64,000 bases of DNA from Parabacteroides distasonis (GTDB lineage: Bacteria > Bacteroidota > Bacteroidia > Bacteroidales > Tannerellaceae), in the NCBI RefSeq assembly GCF_004793765.1, contig NZ_SRYM01000006.1:55570-119569 (forward strand). Reading direction: 5' to 3'. A model generated the notes under the pieces. The model was not told the origin of the DNA. It did not search any database and saw only the letters and a list, made by a program, of their open reading frames with translations. Positions 56,147-64,000 of the stretch are shown here, piece after piece. The position numbers and the translations under genes were made by a program. Each line of letters begins with the position of its first letter. The first letter of the stretch is position 1.

Positions 56147-58125
56147 CAGGGTTTATACCAATACGTTTCCCCCCATGTCATCAGGCAATTCGGCCGGGCG
56201 ATATTCTCCAGCTTCATGAATGAGGCCCAATACGATTCGCGATGATCGATCGTATGGCCTAGCTCGTTCTCATGCCCCGTGATCACGAGCTTGGGGCCGA
56301 ATCCTTCTATGGCGTCCGACATGCGGTTCGCCCAGCAGTTTATCAGCAATACGTCCAGGGCCGGGATTTTTGTCTTTACGTTGAGCAGCCATTCCAGGTC
56401 TTCCTCGCTATATTGGTCGCCCGTCTGCGCAAAGGTGAGGCCCTCGGGGGTGGTCACGACATGTATGTTGTTTATCAGCTCGCTTTGATGACCTGGTAAT
56501 ATTTTCACACGCAGTTTGCCTCCATCGACCTCGAATTCCCTGTCTATTATCTGTTCCGAACGGATGTGAGTCACCTGTTTGTTTTCCTTCAGGCTATTCG
56601 CTGGGGCGACTACCTGCTTACCCCTGTCCGTAAACATTTTCACGACCTCCGGGTCTATATGGTCCGGATGGTTGTGGGAAAGGAACATGATGTCGCACCG
56701 TGCGACAAGGGCCTGCATCATCTCGTCGGAGATCAGGGTAGCGGAATTTCCCATGCTTCTCCCGCGGTATAAGTCGAAGGCTACCGTGACGCTTTTCGTC
56801 TTCACGATAAAGCCGTCATTGTAAAGTTTATATATTTTCATGCCTGTCTCCGGCGGGTTGCGCATGTCTTCCAGCACCCCTTTCACGCGGGATTCCATGA
56901 AGCGGGCGACGGTCTCGCTCCCATCTAGCCGGGTATCGTGGAATATGCCGTCCAGCAGTTGCAGGGCCGCCTTGCGGGCCGATGCCGGTTTACTTGAGGA
57001 AGGTGGATTCTCTCTCAGGAGCGTGTTGACCAGTTGGAAGGATTTTTCGGTTTGATTGATCAGATAGGCTTCCTGCTTCCCCCAAAAGGGTGCCGTCTTG
57101 TCTTGTTCTCGTGATGATAGTTCTTTTTTCAGCGCGAGCGTGTTTCCCATGTCCTCCAGCTCGTATATATGGGCCCTCTCGGACCCGGAGGGAGAGTTCG
57201 GGCCGTGGAAAGTGATGTATAGCCTCCCGTCGAAAGATTTGAAGATCATGCCATGTCCTCCGTTCTTGTTAAACAGAGGGGTCTCTTGCTGTTTCCATGG
57301 GCCGGTTACCTTGCCGGTTACCGATTCTGCGATGCCGATCGCGTATTCCGAATCCATGAAGCTGGACCAGATCATGAGCAACTTGCCCGTCTTGGTCCGG
57401 TAAAGGAAGCAGCCGTCCGTCACGAAGGAAGTCGGCAGAGGCGCGGGGTGCGTCGAGCCGGTAGACCAAGGCGCGGCGGAAGCGTGGAATAGCGTGAGGG
57501 AATTGCCCCGGGGCGCTGAGAGGTTGTCGGCGAGCCTGACCAATTCCATGCTGCCATCCGCGATCTGTACCCATTCATGGCAATAGATCATGTACGGCAC
57601 GCCGTCCTCTACCCAAAGCGTACCGTCGAGCGCCATGCGGCTCATCGGCGTATGCGGCGTCGAGCCGAAGGGTTGGAACGGGCCCTCGGGAGAGTCGGAA
57701 TGGAAGATCTGCGTGCCCCGGAATGTATAATCCACCCATCCGGGCTGGCTTTTTTTCCATTTTATATCGCTGTTCAAGGTGGCGAAAAGATAATATTTGC
57801 CGTTATGGTGGTGAACCTCGGGCGCCCATACGTCTCCGGTGATCCAGTTTCCCTCCGGAACGGTAAATACCCGTAACGGGCCCTCCCAGTTTACCAGATC
57901 CTTGCTCTTGAAAGCTTCTACGCCTCCCGTGGACTCCCCTTTGTCGTTCTTGACGCTCGCGGAGCGGTACATGTAATAAGTGCCGGTTTTCGCGTCGGGC
58001 AGGATATAGGGATCGCGGATATGGATGTCGGCGATGTTTCGTACTTGTGGCTGGGCTTGCGCGAACTGAACGAAGAACGCTACTGCCCAAAAGATCCATG
58101 CGAGGTGGTGGTGTCGTGTATTCAT
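56146..58125 (-). CDS. GH43-type glycosidase fused to an MBL-fold domain
   Basis: A 659-residue exported protein from the ATG at 58125; the frame is open 30 codons further, but only this start gives the signal peptide (WIFWAVAFFVQFAQAQ). Residues about 30-340 are a five-bladed propeller of the GH43 type: D38 in HIRDPYILP as the general base, VWAPEVHHHNGKYYLF, and GGHGMIFKSFDGRLYITFHG late in the domain. After a linker (about 345-430) comes a metallo-beta-lactamase-fold domain with H484-N-H486-P-D488-H489 and VKILPGHQSE, GDQYSEED. The joining of these two catalytic folds in one protein is unusual. The substrate is unknown; GH43 enzymes often act on arabinofuranosides, xylosides or galactans. 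It is likely periplasmic. Confidence 0.87.
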   Translation of the reverse strand: MNTRHHHLAWIFWAVAFFVQFAQAQPQVRNIADIHIRDPYILPDAKTGTYYMYRSASVKNDKGESTGGVEAFKSKDLVNWEGPLRVFTVPEGNWITGDVWAPEVHHHNGKYYLFATLNSDIKWKKSQPGWVDYTFRGTQIFHSDSPEGPFQPFGSTPHTPMSRMALDGTLWVEDGVPYMIYCHEWVQIADGSMELVRLADNLSAPRGNSLTLFHASAAPWSTGSTHPAPLPTSFVTDGCFLYRTKTGKLLMIWSSFMDSEYAIGIAESVTGKVTGPWKQQETPLFNKNGGHGMIFKSFDGRLYITFHGPNSPSGSERAHIYELEDMGNTLALKKELSSREQDKTAPFWGKQEAYLINQTEKSFQLVNTLLRENPPSSSKPASARKAALQLLDGIFHDTRLDGSETVARFMESRVKGVLEDMRNPPETGMKIYKLYNDGFIVKTKSVTVAFDLYRGRSMGNSATLISDEMMQALVARCDIMFLSHNHPDHIDPEVVKMFTDRGKQVVAPANSLKENKQVTHIRSEQIIDREFEVDGGKLRVKILPGHQSELINNIHVVTTPEGLTFAQTGDQYSEEDLEWLLNVKTKIPALDVLLINCWANRMSDAIEGFGPKLVITGHENELGHTIDHRESYWASFMKLENIARPNCLMTWGETYWYKP

Positions 58126-58301
58126 CTTGTATATGTTTCTATGGTTATTCCTTCGAGTGATTGCCATGCGCGAATATACGTTTTTTTTCGTACTCCGGTT
58201 GGATCGCGGCGCCACATCCTTCCGGCAACGCGTTTTTTTCTCGTGTTAAATCATTTTTAACAAATAAGGCAGGGGATGGGCCGGAGTGTTAACATTCCGG
58301 C

Positions 58302-58401
58302 TCCACTCCAAATCCACTCCAAATCCACTCCTAGGAACGAGGGCAGAACGAAGGCAGAACGAAGGCAGAACGAGGGCAGGGCGAAGGCAGAGCGAAGGTA
58401 C
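58302..58401. repeat. 11-bp tandem arrays
   Basis: TCCACTCCAAA occurs 2.8 times (58302, 58313, 58324), then six 11-bp units of the type AACGArGGCAG start at 58336, 58347, 58358, 58369, 58380 and 58391, the last two diverged. It lies in the 769-bp gap between the GH43-MBL gene and susC, left of the invertible region. Confidence 0.9.
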
Positions 58402-58592
58402 CATTGGGCAAAGGCAGCGCTTTTCGTGTTAAAGCGGTTGAGTAATTTTACGGATTATTAATAGGATTTCGATGAACCGTTTTCCCGCCTGCCGGGGCGG
58501 TGAGCAATCCGGGCCTCCCGATTGTCGCGAGGGGGCGCCCGGGGTATGGGAGAGGGCTTCTGTGCGAGGTTTTTTGGTAGGGTCGGAGAAAA

Positions 58593-58801
58593 ACGGCTAG
58601 TCTAAACGATCGTTTAAACTAGTCGTTCGCGAAGGTAATCATTTCTTTTAATTATGCAATATTCACCTAAACATCTTTTTAGTCCATATATTTTAACATC
58701 AAGCGATTAAATGGCGTATCAGACTATAAATTAAAATGTTAAGAAACAGCGTGCCTCAGCGCGAAAAACGACTAGTTTAAACGATGGTTTAAACCCGTCA
58801 T
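58593..58801. promoter_or_regulatory. Putative invertible promoter region of susCD
   Basis: Two palindromic sites (58593-58626 and 58768-58801) carry an exact 19-bp inverted repeat: ATCGTTTAAACTAGTCGTT at 58609-58627 and its reverse complement at 58767-58785. They flank 139 bp. Inside, on the minus strand, TTG (58657-58659) is 19 bp from TACCTTCG (58630-58637), a near-consensus promoter pointing away from susC. If the segment flipped, the promoter would read toward susC with a leader of about 125 nt. No consensus promoter pointing at susC is seen in the present orientation. Confidence 0.72.
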
Positions 58802-58894
58802 TTCCAGGGAAAACACTGAGAATATTATATAAAGGAGAAATATCACGTGTTTGATTTTTTTGTTAATCTCAATTAATTGTAACCATTAAAGAAA

Positions 58895-61800
58895 ATGGAG
58901 AAAAGTAGTAAGACGAGCAAACTTTTATGTTTAGGTTTGCTTAAACCAAGTGTTATGTTGCTTACCACGGGATTCCTGTCTATGGCCTTTAGCCCGGCCT
59001 TGGCTTCGGTTGAGCCGGTTGTGGATCTCGGCCCGAAGATGGAATCGGTAACCCAGAAAGGTAAGACAATCACGGTTAAGGTTTCAGATTCTATGGGCGA
59101 GCTGATCGGTGCGAACGTGCTGGTCAAGGGAACGACCATTGGTAACGTTACGGACATGAGCGGAGTAGTCATATTGCAAGACGTGCCGGAAGGAGCTATC
59201 CTCGAGGTGTCTTATATCGGCTACGTTACGAAAGAGGTGCCGGTAGGCGGTAGCAGCCTGGTCAGCGTGACCTTGGAGGAGGACTCTCAGAAACTGGACG
59301 AGGTAGTCGTGGTAGGTTACGGCTCAATGGACAAGAAGCAAGTGACGAGCGCCATCACCTCTATCAAGGCGGACGACTTGATGGTCGGCGTGAGCGGATC
59401 GGATATCTCTACGGCCTTGCAAGGAAAGATCGGCGGTTTGGTGATGAACAACTTGGGTAGCGCCAACGGAGCGACTTCCTTCCAGCTGCGCGGTATGACA
59501 TCCATCAACTCCGGTAAGTCTCCCTTGATCGTTATCGACGGTTTCCCCGGCGGCGATATCCGCTCGCTTACGCAAGAGGATATCAAGTCTATCGACGTGT
59601 TGAAGGATGGTTCGGCCGGCGCTATCTACGGTACGCGTGCCGCTTCCGGCGTGATCTTGATCACCACGAAGAGCGGATCGAACACGGACGGCAAGGTGAA
59701 ACTGACGTATAGCACGGAACTTACGAAGAAGCAGAACTATAACGCCCCCGAGATGCTGAGCGGACGCGAGTACGCTGAGTACGGTATCGGTACGGACTAC
59801 GGATCGGACGTGAACTGGTGGGACGAGATGATCAACAAGAACAACTTCTCGCAGAAGCACCACCTGGCCTTGGAGCTGGGTACCGAGAAGGCGCAGGTCT
59901 ATACCTCTTTCTTCTACGAGAAAAACGAGGGTATCGCCATCAACGATAGCCGTCAGGACTTTGGCGGACGTATCAACGCCAGCTTTAAGCTCTTCGACGA
60001 TTGGTTGGAGGTACGTCCCGCGGTAGATTACCGCCAGGCGGCCCGTAACAATAAGTTCCCGAACTTCCAGCAGGCCATGCGTAACAATCCCACCCGCTCT
60101 CCTTACGACGCGGACAGCGAGACGGGATACAACGTCTGGACGAACGAGTCCTTGGACTACAACGTGGTGGCCGACTCTTACCTGCGCGACTACTACGGCC
60201 TCGACAAGTGGTTTAAGCCGGAAGTTACCTTGAAGCTGAACATCAAGCCCGTGCCCGGCCTCTCCTTCCAGCAGATACTGGGATACGAGAACCGTCAGTG
60301 GGAGAATCATACGTATAACCCGAGCACGCACCGCGAGGAGATCGAGGAATCTCGCAAGGGAGCCGCTTACCTGGGCTTCAGCAAGACCGAGAACCTTACC
60401 TCCGAGGGTTATTTCACTTACCTGAAAGAGTTCAAGGGCGGGCATAGCATTAACGCCACGGCCGGTTACTCTTACTTCGAGAAGAACGGCGAGGGCTTCA
60501 ATATGACCAACTATAACTTCTCCGTAGACGGTATCAAGTACTGGGACATGAACCAAGGCTCCTTCCTACGCGACGGAAAGGCGGCCATGAGCTCCAGCAA
60601 GGATATCTCCGAGAAGCTCTTCTCCGTGTTCGGCCGTGTGAACTACTCGTATAACGACAAGTATATGGCCTCGGCATCTATCCGCCACGAGGGATCCTCG
60701 AAGTTCGCCGCCGATAACCGTTGGGCTAACTTCTGGTCCGTGACGGCCGGTTGGCGTATCTCCAACGAGGAGTTCATGAAGGAGATCGATTGGCTCCAGG
60801 ACTTGAAGGTACGTTTCGGTTATGGCGTGACGGGTAACAATGATTTCGACGCTTCCTATATGGCTAACCTGTTGGGTTCCGACACGAACTGGATGTTGCC
60901 GAACGGTGTCTGGGCTTATTCCTACGGAAAGACACAGAACGTGAACGCCAACCTCGGTTGGGAGCAGAAGAAAGAATGGGACTTGGGTGTGGACTACTCC
61001 TTCTTCGAGGGACGCCTGTACGGTAAGTTCGACTACTATCGCCGCAAGATCGATAACCTGCTCTATAGCGTGAAGGTGCCGCAGCCGCCTTATACGATCG
61101 GTACTCAGTATCAGAACATCGGCTCGATGGAGAGCAAGGGATGGGAGTTCGAGGTTGGTGGCGATATCATCCGCACGAAGGACTTTACTTGGACCTCGAA
61201 TATCAATATGAGCCATAACACCGGCAAGATCCTTACGTTGTGGGGAAATAACACGTATTACAATGGCAACGGGTTCGTGGCGCCGGGAACACCGGGTGAC
61301 GCCGCCCGCATGGAAGAGGGATCTACGATCGGCTCTTTCTTCTTGTGGAAATTCGCCGGTTTCGACGATGACGGTAATTTCTTGCTTTACAACAAGGACG
61401 GCGAGGTGATACCGGCGGCCGACAAGACGGAGAATGATAAGCAGTACATGGGCAACTATACGCCCAAACTGATCTTGGCATGGAACAATACCTTGTCTTA
61501 CAAGAACTTCGACCTGGGTATCAACATGCGTAGCTGGATCGACTTCGATGTGTATAACACGATCAATATGTATTACGGCATACAGGGAAGAGGTAACACG
61601 AATGTCTTGAAGGATGCCTATGGCAAGTTTAACCACATCAAGGGAGAGAAACAAATTTGCGACTATTATCTGGAGGATGGTACCTTCTTGAAGATCGATG
61701 CGATCACGTTGGGATATACGCTCCCGATGAAGAAGTATACCAATAACTTGATAGATCGTATCCGTATCTACGCCACGGTAGGTAACGTATGCACGATAAC

Positions 61801-61930
61801 CGGCTATAGCGGTATGAATCCGGAGGTAAAGATCGATGGCTGGGACAAGGGTACGGAGAAGTTCTGGGACGTGGAGTATTTCTATCCGTTGACGCGTACG
61901 TATACGCTAGGCTTGCAGTTTAATTTCTAA
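58895..61930 (+). CDS. susC: SusC/RagA-type TonB-dependent outer-membrane transporter
   Basis: Outer-membrane, TonB-dependent importer for oligosaccharides or peptides, the channel of a SusCD pair. The 1011-residue protein has a signal region (about 1-40), a CarboxypepD-regulatory-like beta-sandwich (about 55-120: KTITVKVSDSMGELIGANVLVKG), a plug with LDEVVVVGYGSMDKKQVTSAIT and IDGFPGGDIRSL (about 140-235), and a 22-strand barrel ending in aromatic RTYTLGLQFNF. There is no STN domain, so direct sigma/anti-sigma signalling through this protein is unlikely. SusD starts 16 bp later. GC content is higher than in surrounding genes. The gene sits downstream of the putative invertible promoter. Confidence 0.95.
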   Translation: MEKSSKTSKLLCLGLLKPSVMLLTTGFLSMAFSPALASVEPVVDLGPKMESVTQKGKTITVKVSDSMGELIGANVLVKGTTIGNVTDMSGVVILQDVPEGAILEVSYIGYVTKEVPVGGSSLVSVTLEEDSQKLDEVVVVGYGSMDKKQVTSAITSIKADDLMVGVSGSDISTALQGKIGGLVMNNLGSANGATSFQLRGMTSINSGKSPLIVIDGFPGGDIRSLTQEDIKSIDVLKDGSAGAIYGTRAASGVILITTKSGSNTDGKVKLTYSTELTKKQNYNAPEMLSGREYAEYGIGTDYGSDVNWWDEMINKNNFSQKHHLALELGTEKAQVYTSFFYEKNEGIAINDSRQDFGGRINASFKLFDDWLEVRPAVDYRQAARNNKFPNFQQAMRNNPTRSPYDADSETGYNVWTNESLDYNVVADSYLRDYYGLDKWFKPEVTLKLNIKPVPGLSFQQILGYENRQWENHTYNPSTHREEIEESRKGAAYLGFSKTENLTSEGYFTYLKEFKGGHSINATAGYSYFEKNGEGFNMTNYNFSVDGIKYWDMNQGSFLRDGKAAMSSSKDISEKLFSVFGRVNYSYNDKYMASASIRHEGSSKFAADNRWANFWSVTAGWRISNEEFMKEIDWLQDLKVRFGYGVTGNNDFDASYMANLLGSDTNWMLPNGVWAYSYGKTQNVNANLGWEQKKEWDLGVDYSFFEGRLYGKFDYYRRKIDNLLYSVKVPQPPYTIGTQYQNIGSMESKGWEFEVGGDIIRTKDFTWTSNINMSHNTGKILTLWGNNTYYNGNGFVAPGTPGDAARMEEGSTIGSFFLWKFAGFDDDGNFLLYNKDGEVIPAADKTENDKQYMGNYTPKLILAWNNTLSYKNFDLGINMRSWIDFDVYNTINMYYGIQGRGNTNVLKDAYGKFNHIKGEKQICDYYLEDGTFLKIDAITLGYTLPMKKYTNNLIDRIRIYATVGNVCTITGYSGMNPEVKIDGWDKGTEKFWDVEYFYPLTRTYTLGLQFNF

Positions 61931-61945
61931 TTCAGTTGTCTAAAA

Positions 61946-63643
61946 ATGAAAAATATATTTAAATCACTATTGATGGGTGTGGCTTGCCTCGCGGCGGCTA
62001 CCTCTTGTAACGTAGACCCGGAGTTCTACTCACAGGTCGTACCGGAAACGTTCTATAGTTCGCAGGAGGCTGTTTGGCAACGTTTCAATCGTTCTTTCAC
62101 GCACTGGCGTTGGTACTTGGGGCAAGATGACCCTCGCTGGGCTTTGCAGGAGCTGGGTACGGATGAATATGTGTTGCCGACACGCGGAAGCGACTGGTTC
62201 GACGGTGCTAACTATCAGAAGTTCCATCACCATGAGTATACGGAAGACATGATGCGTATCGAGGCTGGATGGACTAACTTCGCCATGGGCGTGGCATTGG
62301 CTTGGGATGCGGTGGAAGACCTGAGCGAGGTGGATTTCGACAAGCTGGGCTTCGAGCCGGGTACGAAGGAATCCATGATCGCGCAGCAGACTGCCCTGGC
62401 CGCTTCCCTTTACCTGGATGGCTTGGACTTCTTCGGCGGCGTGGCCTTGTACACCACGACCAAGAGCGAGGTGAGAGGGCGCTCTACCGACGTGGAGACT
62501 TTCCACTTCATCGACTCCTTGCTGGACGTGGCTATCCCTAACTTGCCGATCAAGACGGAGATGGGCAAGATGGAGACCGGCGCTATCAATCGTGCCGCGG
62601 GAGCCATGACCAAGGCTCGCCTGTATTTCAACGCGAAGTCTTATATCGGCAAGGAAATGTACGCCGAGGCCGCCCAGATCTGCCAGGATATTCTGGATGG
62701 CAAGTATGGCGCGTACGAGCTGGATGCCGACTGGACTACCACGTTCGGCTTCAGCAACGAGTTCAGCCATGAGATCATCTGGTCTGTCCCTTCCCAGAAC
62801 TCCCAGACGGAGACGAATGGCGGCTTTTGGGAATGGCAGGTGCCTTACAACTACAAGAACTACTTGGGTGGATTGGAAGGTTCCGGCTCTAATAACGGTA
62901 TCGGTCTGACTCCGGGCTTGGATCCGACCGGCAAGCCTTATACGTATAAGTTGGGTAGCCCTTATCGGAAGTTCCACGACAAGGATATCCGTAAGCAACC
63001 GTATGTATATGATGGTAACGGTAAGTATCGCGGTATGTTTATCGTGGGCAAGTTGGTGAATCCGTTGAATCCGGACTGGGTTTGTACGGGTAGCCGTGAG
63101 TATGCGGACCAGCCGCTTACGGTGGTAGACCAGGTGGCTTACTTCGCGAAGGTAGGTACGGAATATGCCTCTGTGGCGGATCTGCCTTCCACGATCGCTA
63201 CGGCAGAGGAGAATTCTTGCGTGCGTTTGATGAAGCGCTGTCCGCGCCCGAACCAGGAGGAGTATAAGTTGAAGGGTAATCCGGACGTGCCGGTGATCCG
63301 TTTGGCGGAGGTGTATTATACCTTGGCGGAGTGTAAGATGCGTGCGGGTGATAAGCAGGGTGCGGCTAACTTGATCAATACGGTGCGCAAGCGTTATTTC
63401 CCTGAGGGAGATCCGGATCCGGTGACAGCCTCCAACTTGGACAAGTATCGTATGCTGGACGAGTGGATGATGGAGTTCTTAGGCGAGGGCCGTCGTCGTA
63501 CGGACTTGGTACGTTGGGATGCTTACGTTACTGAGGACTGGTGGGATCATAAGGCTACCAACAATAAGAACCTGAACCGTTTCCCGATCCATTACAGCTT
63601 GATCGGAGCCAATAATTTATTGGAGCAGAACCCGGGATATTAA
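61946..63643 (+). CDS. susD: SusD/RagB-type surface glycan-binding lipoprotein
   Basis: Surface lipoprotein that forms the lid of the SusC transporter and binds its substrate. The 565-residue protein has a lipoprotein signal with lipobox AATSC (Cys 21), followed by helical TPR-like parts and the SusD-family C-terminus (VIRLAEVYYTLAECKMRAGDKQGAANLINTVR, and EFLGEGRRRTDLVRWD). It lies 16 bp after susC and is certainly co-transcribed. The neighbouring GH43-MBL, MBL, GH20 and peptidase genes suggest an amino-sugar-containing glycan or glycopeptide. A hairpin terminator follows. Confidence 0.95.
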   Translation: MKNIFKSLLMGVACLAAATSCNVDPEFYSQVVPETFYSSQEAVWQRFNRSFTHWRWYLGQDDPRWALQELGTDEYVLPTRGSDWFDGANYQKFHHHEYTEDMMRIEAGWTNFAMGVALAWDAVEDLSEVDFDKLGFEPGTKESMIAQQTALAASLYLDGLDFFGGVALYTTTKSEVRGRSTDVETFHFIDSLLDVAIPNLPIKTEMGKMETGAINRAAGAMTKARLYFNAKSYIGKEMYAEAAQICQDILDGKYGAYELDADWTTTFGFSNEFSHEIIWSVPSQNSQTETNGGFWEWQVPYNYKNYLGGLEGSGSNNGIGLTPGLDPTGKPYTYKLGSPYRKFHDKDIRKQPYVYDGNGKYRGMFIVGKLVNPLNPDWVCTGSREYADQPLTVVDQVAYFAKVGTEYASVADLPSTIATAEENSCVRLMKRCPRPNQEEYKLKGNPDVPVIRLAEVYYTLAECKMRAGDKQGAANLINTVRKRYFPEGDPDPVTASNLDKYRMLDEWMMEFLGEGRRRTDLVRWDAYVTEDWWDHKATNNKNLNRFPIHYSLIGANNLLEQNPGY

Positions 63644-63665
63644 TTGTTCGTAGGATTTGATATGG

Positions 63666-63702
63666 AACAGGGAGTATGCCTAATGGCATGCTTCCTGTTT
63701 AC
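63666..63702 (+). terminator. Terminator of susCD
   Basis: AACAGGGAGTATGCC (63666-63680) pairs with GGCATGCTTCCTGTT (63685-63699) with two G-U pairs, followed by TTT. Confidence 0.85.
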
Positions 63703-63710
63703 TATTGATA

Positions 63711-63818
63711 TGGCTGGAAAAACGCAGTACTATTTACTTGACTGGAGAATATATACTGCATTGGGCAAATAAGTATATATTCGTAGATGAAGTAAGTAGT
63801 ACTGCGTTTTTCCGACCA
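63711..63818. repeat. 47-bp imperfect inverted repeat after susD
   Basis: Arms 63711-63757 and 63772-63818 match at 38 of 47 positions by hand count (GGAAAAACGCAGTACTA is exact), with a 14-nt loop. It is too short-looped for an invertible promoter; a second strong RNA or DNA hairpin, or a MITE, is possible. Confidence 0.8.
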
Positions 63819-63911
63819 TGTAAATTTTGTAGATTATGCCTAATTTTGCTTCACTGATTTTATTGTTATTTTCTAAACAATTTTACATCTTATAAAAATG
63901 TTGTTAAAAAT

Positions 63912-63942
63912 TTTGTATGTTTGGTTTTGTATTATATATTTG
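63912..63942 (+). promoter_or_regulatory. Promoter for a gene beyond the window
   Basis: TTTG (63912-63915), 19-bp spacer, TATATTTG (63935-63942): an exact consensus. A second -7-like TATCTTTG lies at 63989-63996. The rest of 63820-64000 is AT-rich with no gene start visible. Confidence 0.7.
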
Positions 63943-64000
63943 TAATAAGTAGTTATTCATAATTATTTCACCTATGTCGAAATTACATTATCTTTGCCTC

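Noticed and set aside
59324..60556. 410-codon minus-strand frame inside susC
   Set aside because: A shadow of the GC-rich susC coding frame; Val/Leu/Arg-rich with no family features. The long minus frames at 60566-61654 and 62030-62998 are the same kind of shadow.

Overview
The window looks like chromosomal DNA of a Bacteroidales gut bacterium, most likely Parabacteroides (P. distasonis-like). Supporting signs are promoters of the Bacteroidetes type (TTTG-N19/20-TAnnTTTG) before many genes, type IX secretion genes porU and porV, a SusC/SusD pair, DUF6383 surface proteins, LrgAB, and LytTR and 6-bladed beta-propeller proteins. Family names come from reading the translated proteins; no database search was run.

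Layout. 1-4.7 kb (minus strand): radC (cut by the window edge), efp, lrgAB, mgtE, rsmA. 4.8-7.3 kb: a flippase-like membrane protein and pepD. 7.3-8.1 kb: a repeat-rich gap and the 5' stub of a DUF6383-type surface-protein gene. 8.2-14.6 kb: rex, a FAH-family enzyme, porU, porV, ispF. 14.6-15.7 kb (minus): a beta-propeller lipoprotein with an apparent frameshift in its signal peptide, and a 3'-truncated membrane partner that runs into ispF. 15.9-23.6 kb: yciH, a UvrD-type helicase-nuclease, psd-pssA, DUF4834, tadA and a small regulator-like gene (minus), yraN, an MmcQ-like gene, birA. 23.9-27.2 kb: a large, strongly codon-biased DUF6383 surface protein. 27.7-31.6 kb: parA, parB, DUF5683, a LysM lytic transglycosylase. 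31.7-36.2 kb: a LytS/LytTR two-component pair, a small secreted protein, metY and a divergent Lrp regulator. 36.3-45.4 kb: rel, a Na/Ca antiporter, DUF3127, MerR, an M23 peptidase, alaS, aroB, then tRNA-Pro(GGG). 46.3-50.0 kb: purL. 50.3-63.6 kb: a likely glycan/glycopeptide utilisation locus with an S9 peptidase, GH20 hexosaminidase, lactonase-like MBL protein and a GH43-MBL fusion on the minus strand, divergent from susC-susD.

Most notable: the region upstream of susC contains two palindromic sites holding an exact 19-bp inverted repeat around a 139-bp segment. Inside is a promoter-like pair that now points away from susC. This has the architecture of an invertible (phase-variable) promoter, caught in the OFF orientation. 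Other signals are a 183-bp intergenic repeat present twice with a conserved stem-loop, several intergenic arrays with an 11- or about 22-bp period, a 47-bp imperfect inverted repeat after susD, and a one-base frameshift in a T5 tract of a lipoprotein signal peptide.

The genes suggest these links: rex-FAH-porU-porV-ispF form a tight cluster making the type IX secretion sortase complex. The DUF6383 protein is a plausible client of that system. The last 13 kb would bind, import and trim an amino-sugar-containing glycan or glycopeptide, possibly under phase-variable control.
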